In this document: positions 11,889 through 23,600 of the stretch, one piece after another
Layout of the letters: every line of letters starts with the position of its first letter
Numbering within the stretch: position 1 is the first letter of the stretch
Assembly (NCBI RefSeq): GCF_001625305.1
Contig: NW_017804254.1
Span: 395,501-459,500, forward strand
DNA from: Branchiostoma belcheri
Taxonomy: Eukaryota; Chordata; Leptocardii; Amphioxiformes; Branchiostomatidae
Reading direction: 5' to 3'
Length of the DNA: 64,000 nt
Position numbers and translations under genes: made by a program
Notes under the pieces: generated by a model
Told to the model about the DNA's origin: nothing
The model's database searches: none
What the model saw: the letters and a program-made list of their open reading frames with translations, nothing else

Positions 11889-11894
11889 TATAAA
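11889..11894 (+). promoter_or_regulatory. TATA box of the lysozyme gene
   Basis: TATAAA followed by GG about 97 bases before the start codon. A start site about 30 bases downstream, near 11920, would give a 5'UTR of about 70 bases with no intron needed. Confidence 0.6.
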
Positions 11895-11990
11895 GGCTGC
11901 ATTTTCACTTCATTTCCACTCATTACTCTCGAAGTGTGTATCAGACGTTTTGTCTGTTAGTTATTAGGAACGTACGTAGCCTTATAAAGC

Positions 11991-14973
11991 ATGGAAAAGT
12001 TTTGCTGGGTTCAGTTAATCGCGGTCTTTCTCGGGCTGAATCAACAAGCCGTCGGTGGATATTCTCTCGGCGATGCAGGCCTTTCCGCCCGAGGAAAAGA
12101 GAACTGTGACCCGGCGCCTCTCATTAAGTACCACGAGGGACAGAAGGAGTGTATGTACATAGACCCTACAGGAGCCAGGAAAATAGGCTTCGGATATGGC
12201 CTAGACAGAGCTGATGCCAAAAAGGTATGCAGTAATGGTTTGTATGTTCAGTCTCTCAACTTGATCGTCGCTACAAAGGTAGCCTGGGTGCCAGACCCCG
12301 GCTCGGCAATCAATCTGATCGCCTCCAGTATTAGTAGTTCAGTGGTGATCCAAGGTTTTTATGTAGTTCTCACCTGCTTTATTGTTTTATTGTATTGGTT
12401 ATGGTATTATGGCAACCTTTAGAAACTTACCATTCCAAATTTCCATTTTTCGTCGACAGAACCATGCATATACATGATACATGTATATACAACAATCATA
12501 CAGAGTTACAATTAACTCTAACCAAATTCAGATCTAGCTACATCGAAATTAGCTCGATTGTAGTACCTTATGTCTTGTTTTTATCTGATTCTTAGTTGGA
12601 ACAGATATCATGATTAGTGTACATCATCGTTTGCAACATCAGAATTTCCAACAAGTTTTAAAGCAGACATATATACGTTCTTTTCCCACTAGGATAGAAT
12701 TGTCCGGATCGAGCCGAGTAGGTTCGCTTTGATCCGGCTTGGATCCGGATCGAGTGAGTGAGTGAGCGAGCGAGCGAGTGAGTAAGAGTGATTGATTGAG
12801 TGAATGAATGAGCGAGCGAGCGAGTGAATGGATTTGTTGCAAAATGAATATGGACCTTTTCCTGATTTTGAACATTGAACACACTCTTTGAACATAGGTG
12901 ATAGCGAATCTCGGTGTAAACTTCACCAAGTTGTACAACGGACCAGCCACGCCCTTCGGATCAGCCTGTCAGTGCAGTGACGTCATCTGTATCAGCGAGC
13001 AGCAGATTTCACAGTGAGTTCCTCTCCCATCAAACACGTACATAAAATTCAAGCAAAAATGCAGCATCATTTTGCAGCATTTTCGAACTCTTGAAGCTTG
13101 TGTCGTAGTTGAGATGATCATCGGTATTCCTGGCAATATGATACAAAAATGTTAATTTGCAAAATCATGCACGAAGGCTAATTGCTTGTAAGAAATTTAA
13201 GTAAAGAAATGGAGAACACGACGATCATCATTACAACAAGAGACCGCTTGAAATTGATAACTAAATTGTCTTCCAAAATCAAGACCTAGAACCTGGGAAG
13301 TTGCTTCTCCGCTATCTATATATGTAGCCGACGTAGGTGGCGCTTTTACGGCGAGAACACAGTCCCAAACGTGGCTAAGTTTGTATCCCCCCTCGTCCCG
13401 GTTCATCACTCTAGTTAGAAGCTCTGAGGAAGATGCCCCGATAGGCATCGAAACGTAAGCAGGTGAGAGTCTTTACTGCTTGTCAGTTAAAGAATCCTAT
13501 GCTCTACCAACCTGATAAAATTTTTTTGTACTATGTATCTTCCTATGCGTTTTGTTCCCAGGCTGTTGAAGGTGGCACTAGCTCAGGCCACGTCTGACGC
13601 ACGCAAGGCGTTCAGCAGGTTTGACGAACTGAGCTGTAACGTGCAGAACGTGCTGGTGGATATGTCCTATCTGTGGGGGTATGCAGGTGGGTCATCACGT
13701 TTTTATCATCACCTTTGTCTTTCAATTGTCATATCTTGTGAAATGTGCTCTATGCAATGATCGCTGGATAACTGCGTGCATTTTTCTTTGCCCTGATCTC
13801 ACTGTCCGAGTCAAAATCAAGTTCCTCGCGTGGCTCTACGAAGTATCAAGATACGTATAACGCTAGATACAGTTGACGACGTCGTCCAACAATAGTTACG
13901 TTGTCGAATAGAAAAATGTCATCTTGGTTTGCTGTTGTATGTACCTTTCATATTTTTGCTCTTTTATTACTCTAAGGTCTACTTATGTACGTCTACAGGG
14001 CCCTGAATTTGAAGACAGACCGCTAGCGATACGTGGTTCCTGGGTAGACAAATGAAATGAAATGTTTCCTACTGTTGTACCTCAGATGTGAAAGGTTACT
14101 TCGGCGCGTTCCTGGCGTGGCTGGGGATCGGGAACTGGCACGCCGCGGCAGACGACCTGTCCCTGACGGAGTGGTGCATGCACTACGACCCGGGGAACAT
14201 GAAGAGATGCATGGACGACGTGAAATACGTCAAGATGGGCAGCACCTGTTTCCAACCTTTCACAAGGTATTCTATTTTCCTCAAACGGCAATGTATTCAA
14301 TTATAACGTAAATAATTGCACATCGATTATGTATATTTTTCAGAACTGTCCCTTGTAGTACTCCTTTTTGTAATCTCATTGGTCGTATATATGATTGTAA
14401 TGGGCAGTAGATGTACATGTGTACTACGTACAGTTTATCCCCCCCCCCCTCCCAAGGTTTTCTTCGTAATATTTCAGAGCTACTAGTATGTAAAAAAACA
14501 ACATTACAGAGTAAGATATTCGAGCCACTCCTTTATTACCAATCAAAAGTTTGGGTATGAATGGGGGCCCGCAAGCCCTTTTCCGTAGGGCGTAATCGGC
14601 CGTTTTAATTCTACGTAGAGCGTTGTCGGGACCCCCCCTGGCAGGCCCTCATGAATGTGGCTATGCTAAACTCCTTTGTCGTCCTAGGAGCTGCAATTCC
14701 TCGTCCTGCTGCAAGGAGGTGGAGACCTGTTGCATGGACAGCTGGCGCTTTGTGGAGTACGTGGAACGGACCTTGCCGGAGTACCTGTGCTGTCCCTACC
14801 CGAACGCCGAGTGCTGTCCCGGCAGGAACGCCTGCTGTCCCCACGGCTACCCGAACTGCTGTCCGACCTACTGCTGTCCTCCGGGCTACCCTGTGTGCAA
14901 GGACAAGAAGTGCTTCTCTGTGGACGGCCTGGAGATGGCCGAGCCGCATCAAGATGGGATAGGAGAATATTAG
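11991..14973 (+). CDS. Secreted phage-type (GH24, T4-like) lysozyme with C-terminal granulin-like domain
   Basis: Five exons, all in phase: 11991-12224, 12898-13013, 13562-13686, 14086-14266 and 14688-14973, giving 313 residues ending TAG. Residues 1 to about 22 look like a signal peptide. The GH24 domain begins LIKYHEGQKECMYIDPTG and continues KIGFGYGL. Glu49 and Asp58 match T4 lysozyme Glu11 and Asp20 at identical spacing, but the Thr26 position is Lys64. Later SYLWGY and FGAFLAWLGIGNWHAAADD fit the C-terminal lobe. The last exon encodes a cysteine module with repeated CCP motifs (LCCPYPNAECCPGRNACCP, then GYPNCCPTYCCPPGYPVC), typical of granulin or part of it. The expected role is extracellular peptidoglycan binding or cleavage in defence or digestion. 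Family calls are firm; catalytic activity is uncertain because of the triad change. Confidence 0.92.
12738..12832. repeat. (GAGT/GAGC)n simple repeat in lysozyme intron 1
   Basis: Runs of 'gagtgagtgagtgagcgagcg' type tetramers. Intron 1 (12225-12897) otherwise shows nothing recognised. Confidence 0.85.
13315..13450. repeat. Partial copy of the 1168-1365 repeat family in lysozyme intron 2
   Basis: Matches the loop of the 1168-1365 foldback ('gtagcc.ac.taggtgg.gct', then 'aa.gtggctaagtt') followed by one arm ('agaagctctg..gaagatg'). The second arm is absent. Confidence 0.6.
14688..14973 (+). CDS. Granulin-like last exon of the lysozyme gene
   Basis: Ninety-five codons after an AG acceptor at 14686-14687. 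It encodes about twenty cysteines, most as CC pairs, in the CCP..ECCP....CCP.GY..CCP..CCPPGY spacing of the granulin fold, followed by an acidic tail and the stop codon. The whole module is one exon, which is what exon shuffling onto the GH24 core would produce. The previous exon ends the lysozyme lobe with PFTR, so the domain border and exon border nearly coincide. Confidence 0.85.
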
Positions 14974-17477
14974 CTTGTACATGCAAGACAGTAACTTCCT
15001 GGAAATTTTTTGTTAACTTCATAGGAAACTACATGTAATAGTGCTGTTTTCCTTTGGTTCTATATTATACCGAATGTAAACGTTATCACACAACAATTCT
15101 ACAAGGTACAAAGTATGGATTTATATGCAACTCAGTACTAGTTGTATCTAGAAGGTTGTTTTTCATAGATGGACAATTTCTTAATCTCCAAGCAGATTCG
15201 GTGGGGCAAAGGGACTTTATGTTCAGTCAGGCGGCCAACATAAAGTCCCCTTGCCCCACCAAATCACATTCTCATACAGTTGATGCAAATCTTGAAAAAA
15301 GAACATGACAATATTTTGATAGAATTGAATTTATTGACCTTCACAAAAACTGTACACTATTTGTGCCTCACATCAACAATAACAAAAAAAAAGGTTGAAC
15401 ACAGGCTTTGGTGGAATAAAGTAACCACGAAAGACCACAAGCCAGGACAGAGGTAAGAGTTTATGCATCCCATTTCATACCGTAACACTGGAAAATTAGG
15501 ACAAAGCGCTGTACGTCCTTAAATTGTCTGCATACAAATCATTGTCATAGTCCTGAATCACCTGAGTCCACAGTCAGGAATTATATTACCTCCAACTGCA
15601 AAGCAGAATAGAAAACCAAAAAAAAAAAGAAATCAAGAAATTTACAACTGTGTCTCTCTTTATTCTACATATTCTAGCTACATGCAAATAAATAGTTATG
15701 ACACACAGAACACCCACCATCTTTATCCGATCTCCTAAACTAGAGCTAACCTAACAATTCCACGGAAAATCGCTAGGTGGCATCACTGATAACATAGCTG
15801 CATTCCCGTCCAAGGGCTCTGAATCATATGAATGCACATACTCCAAGAACAACATACTTCAAAATATACACATTTCGCATCCTGTACAAAGCTGAGATTG
15901 GCAAAAACACCGGAAGATGACACAAGTATCTTCATAAATTAAGTCTGACAGCCCCCTGATAGGGAATATTTCATCACACAGTAAAGAACGATTGTAGCCA
16001 GCAACAAAAAAAAAATTGATTAACCCAGGACAGGAAAGTCCAATTTTGCTGCAATTCCAATTTTTATCTGAATTCAACATCATAATGCCATCCCTGTTTC
16101 TTCCAAACTGAATACCTTATCCAATCCATTTCTTAAATTCCAATAAAATATGGTTGTAAAACTCACCCACCCAGCAAAGAATACCCATAACAATGTAGTT
16201 TGACAACCAAAAAGTTTGTAATATATCATACCTTATTGAATGGTAAGACGTTTCCTTTCTTCAGCAAAGTTGGACTTCCCCTGCCTGTTTATACAATCAC
16301 ATGTATAGACAGTATTGCTACCTATGGATGACATTCATACCCTGAATATGTTGAGTAACTGTTTGTTCAGAAGTTTTCAGGCCAAGATGGGTGAAGTGAA
16401 TACAAATATTTTCTACAAACAAGTCATGGCAAAGTACAGCTTTATGTGTGGCAGAGACAGAATGGAATAATTTGTTTGCTAAAACACTGGATTGAAGAGT
16501 ATTTCACTTTAAGAGTTGTTGTTAAGATCTGTGCGTTATCACATAGCATTCTTCTTCACCCGTCTTGGCACATTTTTCCATCCTACTGACTTATAAGGCC
16601 ACTACAACTGTCTCTCATAGCTACTTGCAATTCACAGTTTCGCAAACTCTACAGCATATACACCACAGATAGAACAAAGATTTCCACGTCTGGGGATAAA
16701 ATTCACCACATCTGAGTACTTCCAAAAGTATATCTCCTTAAATTTTCTGCTAATTTATACTTTGTAACACCATGAAAAACAGTAAACTATTGTGCACATC
16801 TCGATATTGTCATAAAAAGTGACTTCACTTCTTGGTTGCATATCATTTAAAATCCGGAGGAAGGCATCCTGGGAGGGATGGTCTCAAATGTTCAGATATG
16901 CTTAGAAGAAAATGTGTTTGTTGCTCCAATGCTTAGAGAGCATCAGTAAAACTTTCCACACTGAATAAGGACCAATTTACAATTCTTTCTCATGAAGACA
17001 GGCAAAGCTTCTGGCTTCAGAGTAATATTGTCTTGGAAAACGTTGAACATTTGAGATCAGCCCTGTAAGATCGAGGTAGCTTGAGGTTGGTGGTTGATCG
17101 CATGGCGAGACCAAGCTGGAACTAAGGCACATTTCATCAGCTTCAGTCTCCTGTACAAAACGCAGAATATGCACAATGTATTCACATTATACAAATGTTT
17201 CTAGTCTAGAGTCTGGGTGACCATTCCCTCTGTCAATGGCTCTATGTTACCACTCCCTACTAAAAGCATAATTTAATCAAGTTGGCAATATGTCTAGAAT
17301 AACAGAGAAATGAAGACTGTCCTTTCCAAGCTAATATAAAAGCCAGGCTTTATCATTCAAAGTGCACAGAAGACATATTCAACATAGACATGTAAAATGC
17401 AACAATTGTAAGAAGAAAAGTTAGGAACATATATCTATAAAGGCACAGAGGACATAAAACAGGAAAGCAGTTTTTAC
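14974..17477. other. Convergent 3' region of the lysozyme (+) and CECR2 (-) genes
   Basis: No coding sequence recognised. A plus-strand AATAAA at 15415-15420 and a minus-strand AATAAA (forward tttatt at 15329-15334) could end the two transcripts, in which case their tails overlap. A minus-strand acceptor (TTTTGTACAG before about 17152) could define a CECR2 3'UTR exon, because a donor lies shortly after the CECR2 stop codon. Confidence 0.4.
15195..15265. other. Strong 71-nt hairpin downstream of the lysozyme gene
   Basis: A 24-base arm at 15200-15223 (starting GGTGGGGCAAAGGGAC) pairs with 15237-15260 with a single mismatch across a 13-base loop, and the stem extends about four more pairs outward with one mismatch. 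Sense transcription from the lysozyme gene would place it in the 3'UTR; CECR2 readthrough would cover it in antisense. Confidence 0.75.
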
Positions 17478-17608
17478 CTGAAGATAGCATGCTTTCACTG
17501 TGGTGGCAGTTCGCCGTTCCTGATCTGCTGGTAGCTAGCTGCTGGGTAGCTCATGGTGGTTGGCTGGGGGGTAAGCTTGGGATCTGAGAACTGAGTAGCT
17601 GCTGGATA
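17478..17608 (-). CDS. CECR2: CECR2 last coding exon
   Basis: After GCAG, it encodes [18 protein letters not shown] and ends NGELPPQ with TGA at 17497-17495. A good donor (ATCTTCAG before GTAAAAAC) follows 17 bases after the stop, so an additional 3'UTR exon is likely; that spacing is short enough not to trigger decay by the 50-base rule. Confidence 0.85.
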
Positions 17609-20600
17609 CTGCGGAAAATGAAGTGGAAGTGTGAAACATACGTAGGGCATAGGGAACCCTGCACTCAATAACAAAAGTTGTTTTGGACTCTGGATATACT
17701 AGGTTCACGGGAATTACAGTATTGTGAATTCACAGGATAACACTGTATTTTCCAGTTCCTTCACATGTGATTACCGGTAGTGTCGACTTTTTCTCTCAGT
17801 TCATTTAGTGATGCTGAAGAAGAGTGATGGTTGTCACTCAAAGCACCCAGACTCATCTCCCTAATTCATCCAGTAGTAGAGTTTGATTGTGTATTTGAGC
17901 ATTGTGGAGTTTTGTACTGCAAATATCAGAACTGTCTAAATTGCTACCAACGATGAAATCGAAAGCAAGTGACAAAGGGACAAAAAATCAGCTAGCATGA
18001 AACTGATTAAGGCAGCGTAGGACTGAAATGCAACAGAAGGAAGGTTTACCTGAGGAGGGTAGGGTCTCTTCATCTGCTGCTCCTGATACATTTGTTGTGC
18101 ATACATCTCCCTGTACATGGGGTGGTTGGGTGGGAGGCCCTGCATGGGCATGCCAGGCCGTGGGTAACTCCCCATCATTTGTCCATTCATGCCTCGCTGT
18201 AATTGGCTCACCAGATGAGGCGACGCTTGCGATTGGCTGATTGGCTGAGGCATGGCCCCTGATTGGCTATGGAATGGGAAAGGCGGGGCTGCTGACATGG
18301 CAGGCTTAGGTTTTGGTTGGCTGTCTAAGTCTAGGATTTCTTTTGGGCTGCTTGATCTACTGTCGCCCTCTGTCGCTGCCGGTTCCACTGGCTTGGGTTT
18401 AGGTTTGTCGTCAAACCCGATGTCATCATCTCCGTCTATCAAACCGGAGACTGCTACTGTGCTCAACGACGCCTCTGTGGATGCGGAGGTTACGGCAGAC
18501 GTTGATGTACTAAATCCTGACACTGCTGGGTTGGCTACTCTGTGTATGGGTGTGGCAGTCTGTGGTTGGGTGGAGGTGGCCATGTTGAACGGTAACCTGC
18601 TCTGTACGCCGTTTGCAAAGCCTGCCTCGGGATGTCTTCCGTAGTAGGGGCTGGGAGAGCCGTAGGGCGGCATGTGGGGTTGTGAGGGGCCCATTGGGAG
18701 GTGGCGCGGGGCGGACGGCAGACGTGGGCTCATCAGTAGCTTGACGAGCTGGGACTCCTGCCTGGGTGGCTGTGAGGGGGATGTGCCATCACCCATGGGG
18801 GCTCCCGGGTGGGCCTGGCTAACCCCTGGGTGAGGGACGGCCGGTCCCCCCTGCCCTGGGGGCATGGACCCATACTGCCCCTGGGACATGTGGGGGTGGT
18901 GGTAAGGCACTTGTGGAGACATCATATGCGGGGATGAGCCCATTCCGTGCGGAGGGTTACCCATCATCTGTGAGGGCATGCCGTGGTGCATGGGCATCCT
19001 GTGCATCCCCACTCCAGGTGGCATATGTCCAGCACTGCTGCCCGGGGGCATCTGGTACTGGGGTGGGATCTGAGAGCGGTGCGGAGCAGGGTATCTCTGC
19101 ATCCCATGTGATGGCATCTGGGGCACTTGCACACCTGAAGCACTGGCAGGAATCTGCATTTGTGGATGATGGGGAGGAAGAGGTGTCCCAGCCGCGTGGG
19201 AAGTGGGAACACCAGGAGTGGTCGATGTTGTTGATCCTTCATGTGGAGGTCCTGAACTGTCTTCTCTGTTGGACTCCCTAGTCACTGGGGTCTTCCCTTC
19301 TCTATCTGCAATATCTGATGTTTCTGGTGGCTGACTGTCTTGTCCCTCTGTTTTGTCTCCACTACTGTCAGTGCTGCCCTCTTGTTTTCCAGCTGCTGGA
19401 GATTTGAGCTGTTGATTATCTTGTGGACTTCCAGTCCTTGGTGCAGATGATTCTCCCTGCTCAAAAGTAGCCGAATCTTTGTTTTCACTGCCTGTATCTG
19501 CTGATTTTGATTGTGTTTCACCTTTCCCCTCCCCCTGCTGACCCTCCGGTGTTTGCCTGGAGCCAGGATCTGCTGTAGTGTCAGGTGGTATGGTGTTATT
19601 GCTGTTGTTAGGCAGAGTTGCCGGGGGATATGGTGCCACAGGTTGGCTGGTTGGGACGACAGGCTGCCCCTGAGGCCCAAAGGCAGCTGGGTTGACCAGA
19701 GAATACCTTCTCTCTTGCTGCATGTAGTTTCCCTGAGACATCGGTGGTGGGCCCTGCATCTGAGGGTGAGGGAGCCCAGGAGGCCCCTGGGGTGCAGATG
19801 GATGTGGGCCTTGCGGAGCCCCTGGGGGTGGCCCCTGAGGAGGCCCTTGATGTGGGCCCTGCGGGGACTGCCCTGGGTGGGCCGCCCCAGGCGGGCCCTG
19901 CGGTCTGTTGACCCACTCTCTGGAATGTTGGTTCAAGTCGATCATCTGAGGGTACCGTTGCTGCATGGGATATCCTGGCTGGGGCGGCACAGCACCAGGC
20001 TGAGGGGGTCTCTGACCCTGAGTTATCATGGGATTACGTTGGTCATGGGGGTGGGGAGGGCCCTGCCCCGGGGCCGGGGGCATCCACTGCTGTCCGCTGT
20101 AAGGTGGCATATTTGGTGGTCTCTGATTGGGTGGAACTTGAGGGCTGTTAGCAGCATACGGTGGAACTCCCTGTTGTTGTGGGTACCCGTTGGGAGGCAT
20201 GTTTGGAGGCATTCTGTACATAGGGTTTCCTTGGCCAGGGCCGTTACTGTACGGCATGTTAGGGGGCCTGTTGGGGTCGTACGGCCCAGGTGGTCTCTGT
20301 CCTACCTCCTTCCCCATACGGTGCCTCAGGAAGGCCTCGTGGAGGGCGTTCCTCCCATCCTGGGGCATCCCTGGGTGCTGGGGAGGATAACCCTGTACAG
20401 GACGGGGGTACATGCCAGGTCTGGGACCTCCATTAGGCTGCATGTACGGATGACCGGGTCTGGCCATGGGGTGGCCTGGTGGATAGTTCATCCCTCCAGG
20501 AGCCTGCGACATCACAGTACCATTAGCCATGCGATGGATCTGCATTTCATTGGGCATGTACGGAAACGGTGGCTGCACTTTGTTGTACGAGTTGTTCATC

Positions 20601-23600
20601 TCTGAACCAGGGGGCGGGCTCTCCTGGTCTCTGTTGTGATACATTACCACCTGACCGGACGGCCCCTTCTCACCTGGCTTCTTCTTCTTCTTCTTGATCT
20701 CCGAGACAGGTATCTCATCTTCTCCAACCTGTAACAAAAATATCTTGGTAAGACAGAGCTGTGAAACATAGTGGTTACCTTCTGAAGTACTAGTATCAAA
20801 CTATTATCCTTACTGAACACCTTTTACTTTTTATTCTTTTTTGTTTACTTTTCAGTTAGCCTTTGACCAAAACATGCAAGGGTCTTTTCCCTTTTCCATG
20901 GAAAACCTTCCAAGTGGCAATAACTCACAACACTGAAAATTTGCACCAACATCATTAGCATTACCATGTAAAGATAGTGGCAAACAAGCTCTACAAAACA
21001 CAGGTTGCTGGTTTGAGAAATGCTAATTCACATGAGATGATTGATACACTGATACTTAGTAATAGGAAAGCAGTGCATACCTGATACTCATCATCACTCT
21101 CGGCCTCTTCTTTAGGAAACTCTTTCCTCATGTTCTTCTTGAACAGCCTCTCCAGTTTCTGTGCCATCTCCGTATATTCTGCATTACAAGAAAATAAGAT
21201 AAATTTAAGACTTTTGATGGGGTAAGGCTAATCTCCTTATGGATAAGGGAGGAAAATGCACAAAAACACCAACATAAGGAAAGTACACTGTGATTAGCTA
21301 ATACGTGTAGTAAAAAGAGATGGAGTCATTTATGTTTTCTTTTTACCATCCTTTCCTCAATATTTTGAAAGGAATACTGTTTTGTGTACTTACCATTGTT
21401 GGGCCCATTGTAGTCCAGACAGTTGTCAAACATCAGTTGGAAGTCAGCAACCAACTGTGAAAGAGAACAGTGCAGAAGATTGTTCAAAAATTCATCCAGG
21501 ACTTATCAACTTTCATTACTATACCAAACAAGAATTCCGAGATTTCATACCTCCATGAAATATGGGCTTGATATGTAAATGTAAATTTCTTCTTTAATTA
21601 CGCAAATGACCTCTGCATTAACATAATATATGCATTGTGATGTTAACTTTTGATTAACTTAAAGATGTCCCAAGTATGACATTCCCATCATTCACCATTG
21701 AGAAATCATAGATTTTTTGCATTAATTATGCAAATTAGGTCATCATTTGCATAATCAGTATCTGTTGATGTTCCATCTGCCATAGGTTACATACATTATA
21801 TGTATGAAAGTTCTATAATGTAAAACACTGTAATTATAGAACTTCCTCGTTAATTATGCAAATAAAGTCCTCATTTGCATAATTTGCAGTTAATTATGTA
21901 CATCTCTCTGTCAGATACCTACACACCAAAAATGATGAAAATACGCTGTTCCTATCTGGACTTATTGGCTTTCAAAGATTTCGCCCGAAAGTCCCCTGCA
22001 GTTCTAGAACAAGCTGCTAGGGGGACCAAACCCACACCACTCATTCCTGGCTGGAAAAGCTATCTGTCACCAAAAATTCAAGACCATAGCATGTTCAGGA
22101 CCAAAGATACAAAAACCGGAAGTTCTGGTGCAGTACCAAGGTCATCCACCAGGAGGCCCATATTTGACCTTGACCTTTGTCTTCCTAAGACTTACCAACA
22201 TACCAAATATCATCACAATCCATACAGGCGTTATGAAGTTATGCTGACTACAAAGTTGCGGAAACACACACAGACACACACACAGACACACACACACACA
22301 CACAGACACACAGACAGACGCCGCCAAAAACAATACCTCCATTTTTCATGGAGGTAAAAACAATGAAATGGCTGTTCCATGTATAAGGCAACTAGACTAA
22401 GTGTAACTGTTACAAAATCACAAAGAAAGTATCCTTACTTCCTCTTTCTTGGTGTAGACCTTGTCGTTGAGTTTCTTCTCTATTGTTGACAGGTCCATGG
22501 GGTGCTGGGAGCAATGTATGATGAACAATGTATGAGTAAATACAGTAACATCATTTCTGAGCTTGGCAAAGTGGACAATGGTCAGAATTTTTACAGCCTC
22601 AACATTTTAAGTTAAGCAACAGTCAATGATACATGAAATGTGCAGAACATGTGTCAAAAGCCTAAGTATAATAAGACTGGGGATCTTTTTCACAATATGC
22701 AGGATAAAATTATACTTGGCTAGCTTTATTATCCCTTTTCTAAGATGATGCTAAAAGTCATTGTTGGGTCCAATTGGTAAATCATTTACCTCAATGATGT
22801 CATGGTAGCCTGGAGCATAAGACTCGTCCACAGGTTCAGCAAATGGCCAGGCATCTTCATGTGCCTTCACTGAATCAAAAACTGGGGGAAGAAAAAAACA
22901 GAACAAAAATTACTTTCTTCTCCAGAGACTTCATTTTGAGCTTACAGTGCATGATCAGACATCAGAAATGACAAGTAAAATGAGAAACAAGACAAATGGT
23001 CTGTAAGTCCCAACATGAACACATGTAATTGAACTGCACCAGAGTCAAGAAATTTAACCAAATGGGAGACATGGAGCACAGAATTCCTTACCTTTGTACA
23101 TAGCTATGTAGACATCATCATCCAGCTCAAACATGTCTGCGTCAGAGCTGTCCTGGGCGTCGGGTGGCTGTGGGGAGTCCTCGAAAGACTTGAGCAGCTC
23201 AGGCGGGATCTCCTTCCCCTGCGCCAACAGCCACGCCTTCTCCTCCCGCAGACGGGCGCGCTTTTCTCGTGCTGAATCAAATAACGGATAACGTTAACTT
23301 CAAGAGAAGGGGAAAATCCACAAGTAATAATGGTCAGCCATCTCAGAGACGACACCCAGCTAGTTCTTTTCCTGGCTGAAACACTGACTTATGCCAAGGT
23401 TACATTTCGAAACCAGGGGCCCAAAAAGTTTTGAAAAATAATGCATGAGCACCATTTGTGTATACTGTAAATCTTTGTATTATTAGGCTTTTATATTCAC
23501 GGTTTTCGTGGTCACTTCTACACCACAAACTTATCATTACCATGAACAAAATTTAATAAATTGCTGACTTTCTTTTTTCTGTACCTGCCACCGCAGCAAA

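Noticed and set aside
14611-14982. Minus-strand open frames opposite the granulin exon
   Set aside because: Shadow of a GC-rich, cysteine-dense exon with matching splice phase on the plus strand.
19511-20605. 364-codon plus-strand open frame opposite CECR2
   Set aside because: It lies wholly antisense to the conserved CECR2 tail exon, and its Arg/Trp/Leu-rich composition is what a Pro/Gln/Met-rich exon gives in reverse. No motif or splice structure supports it.
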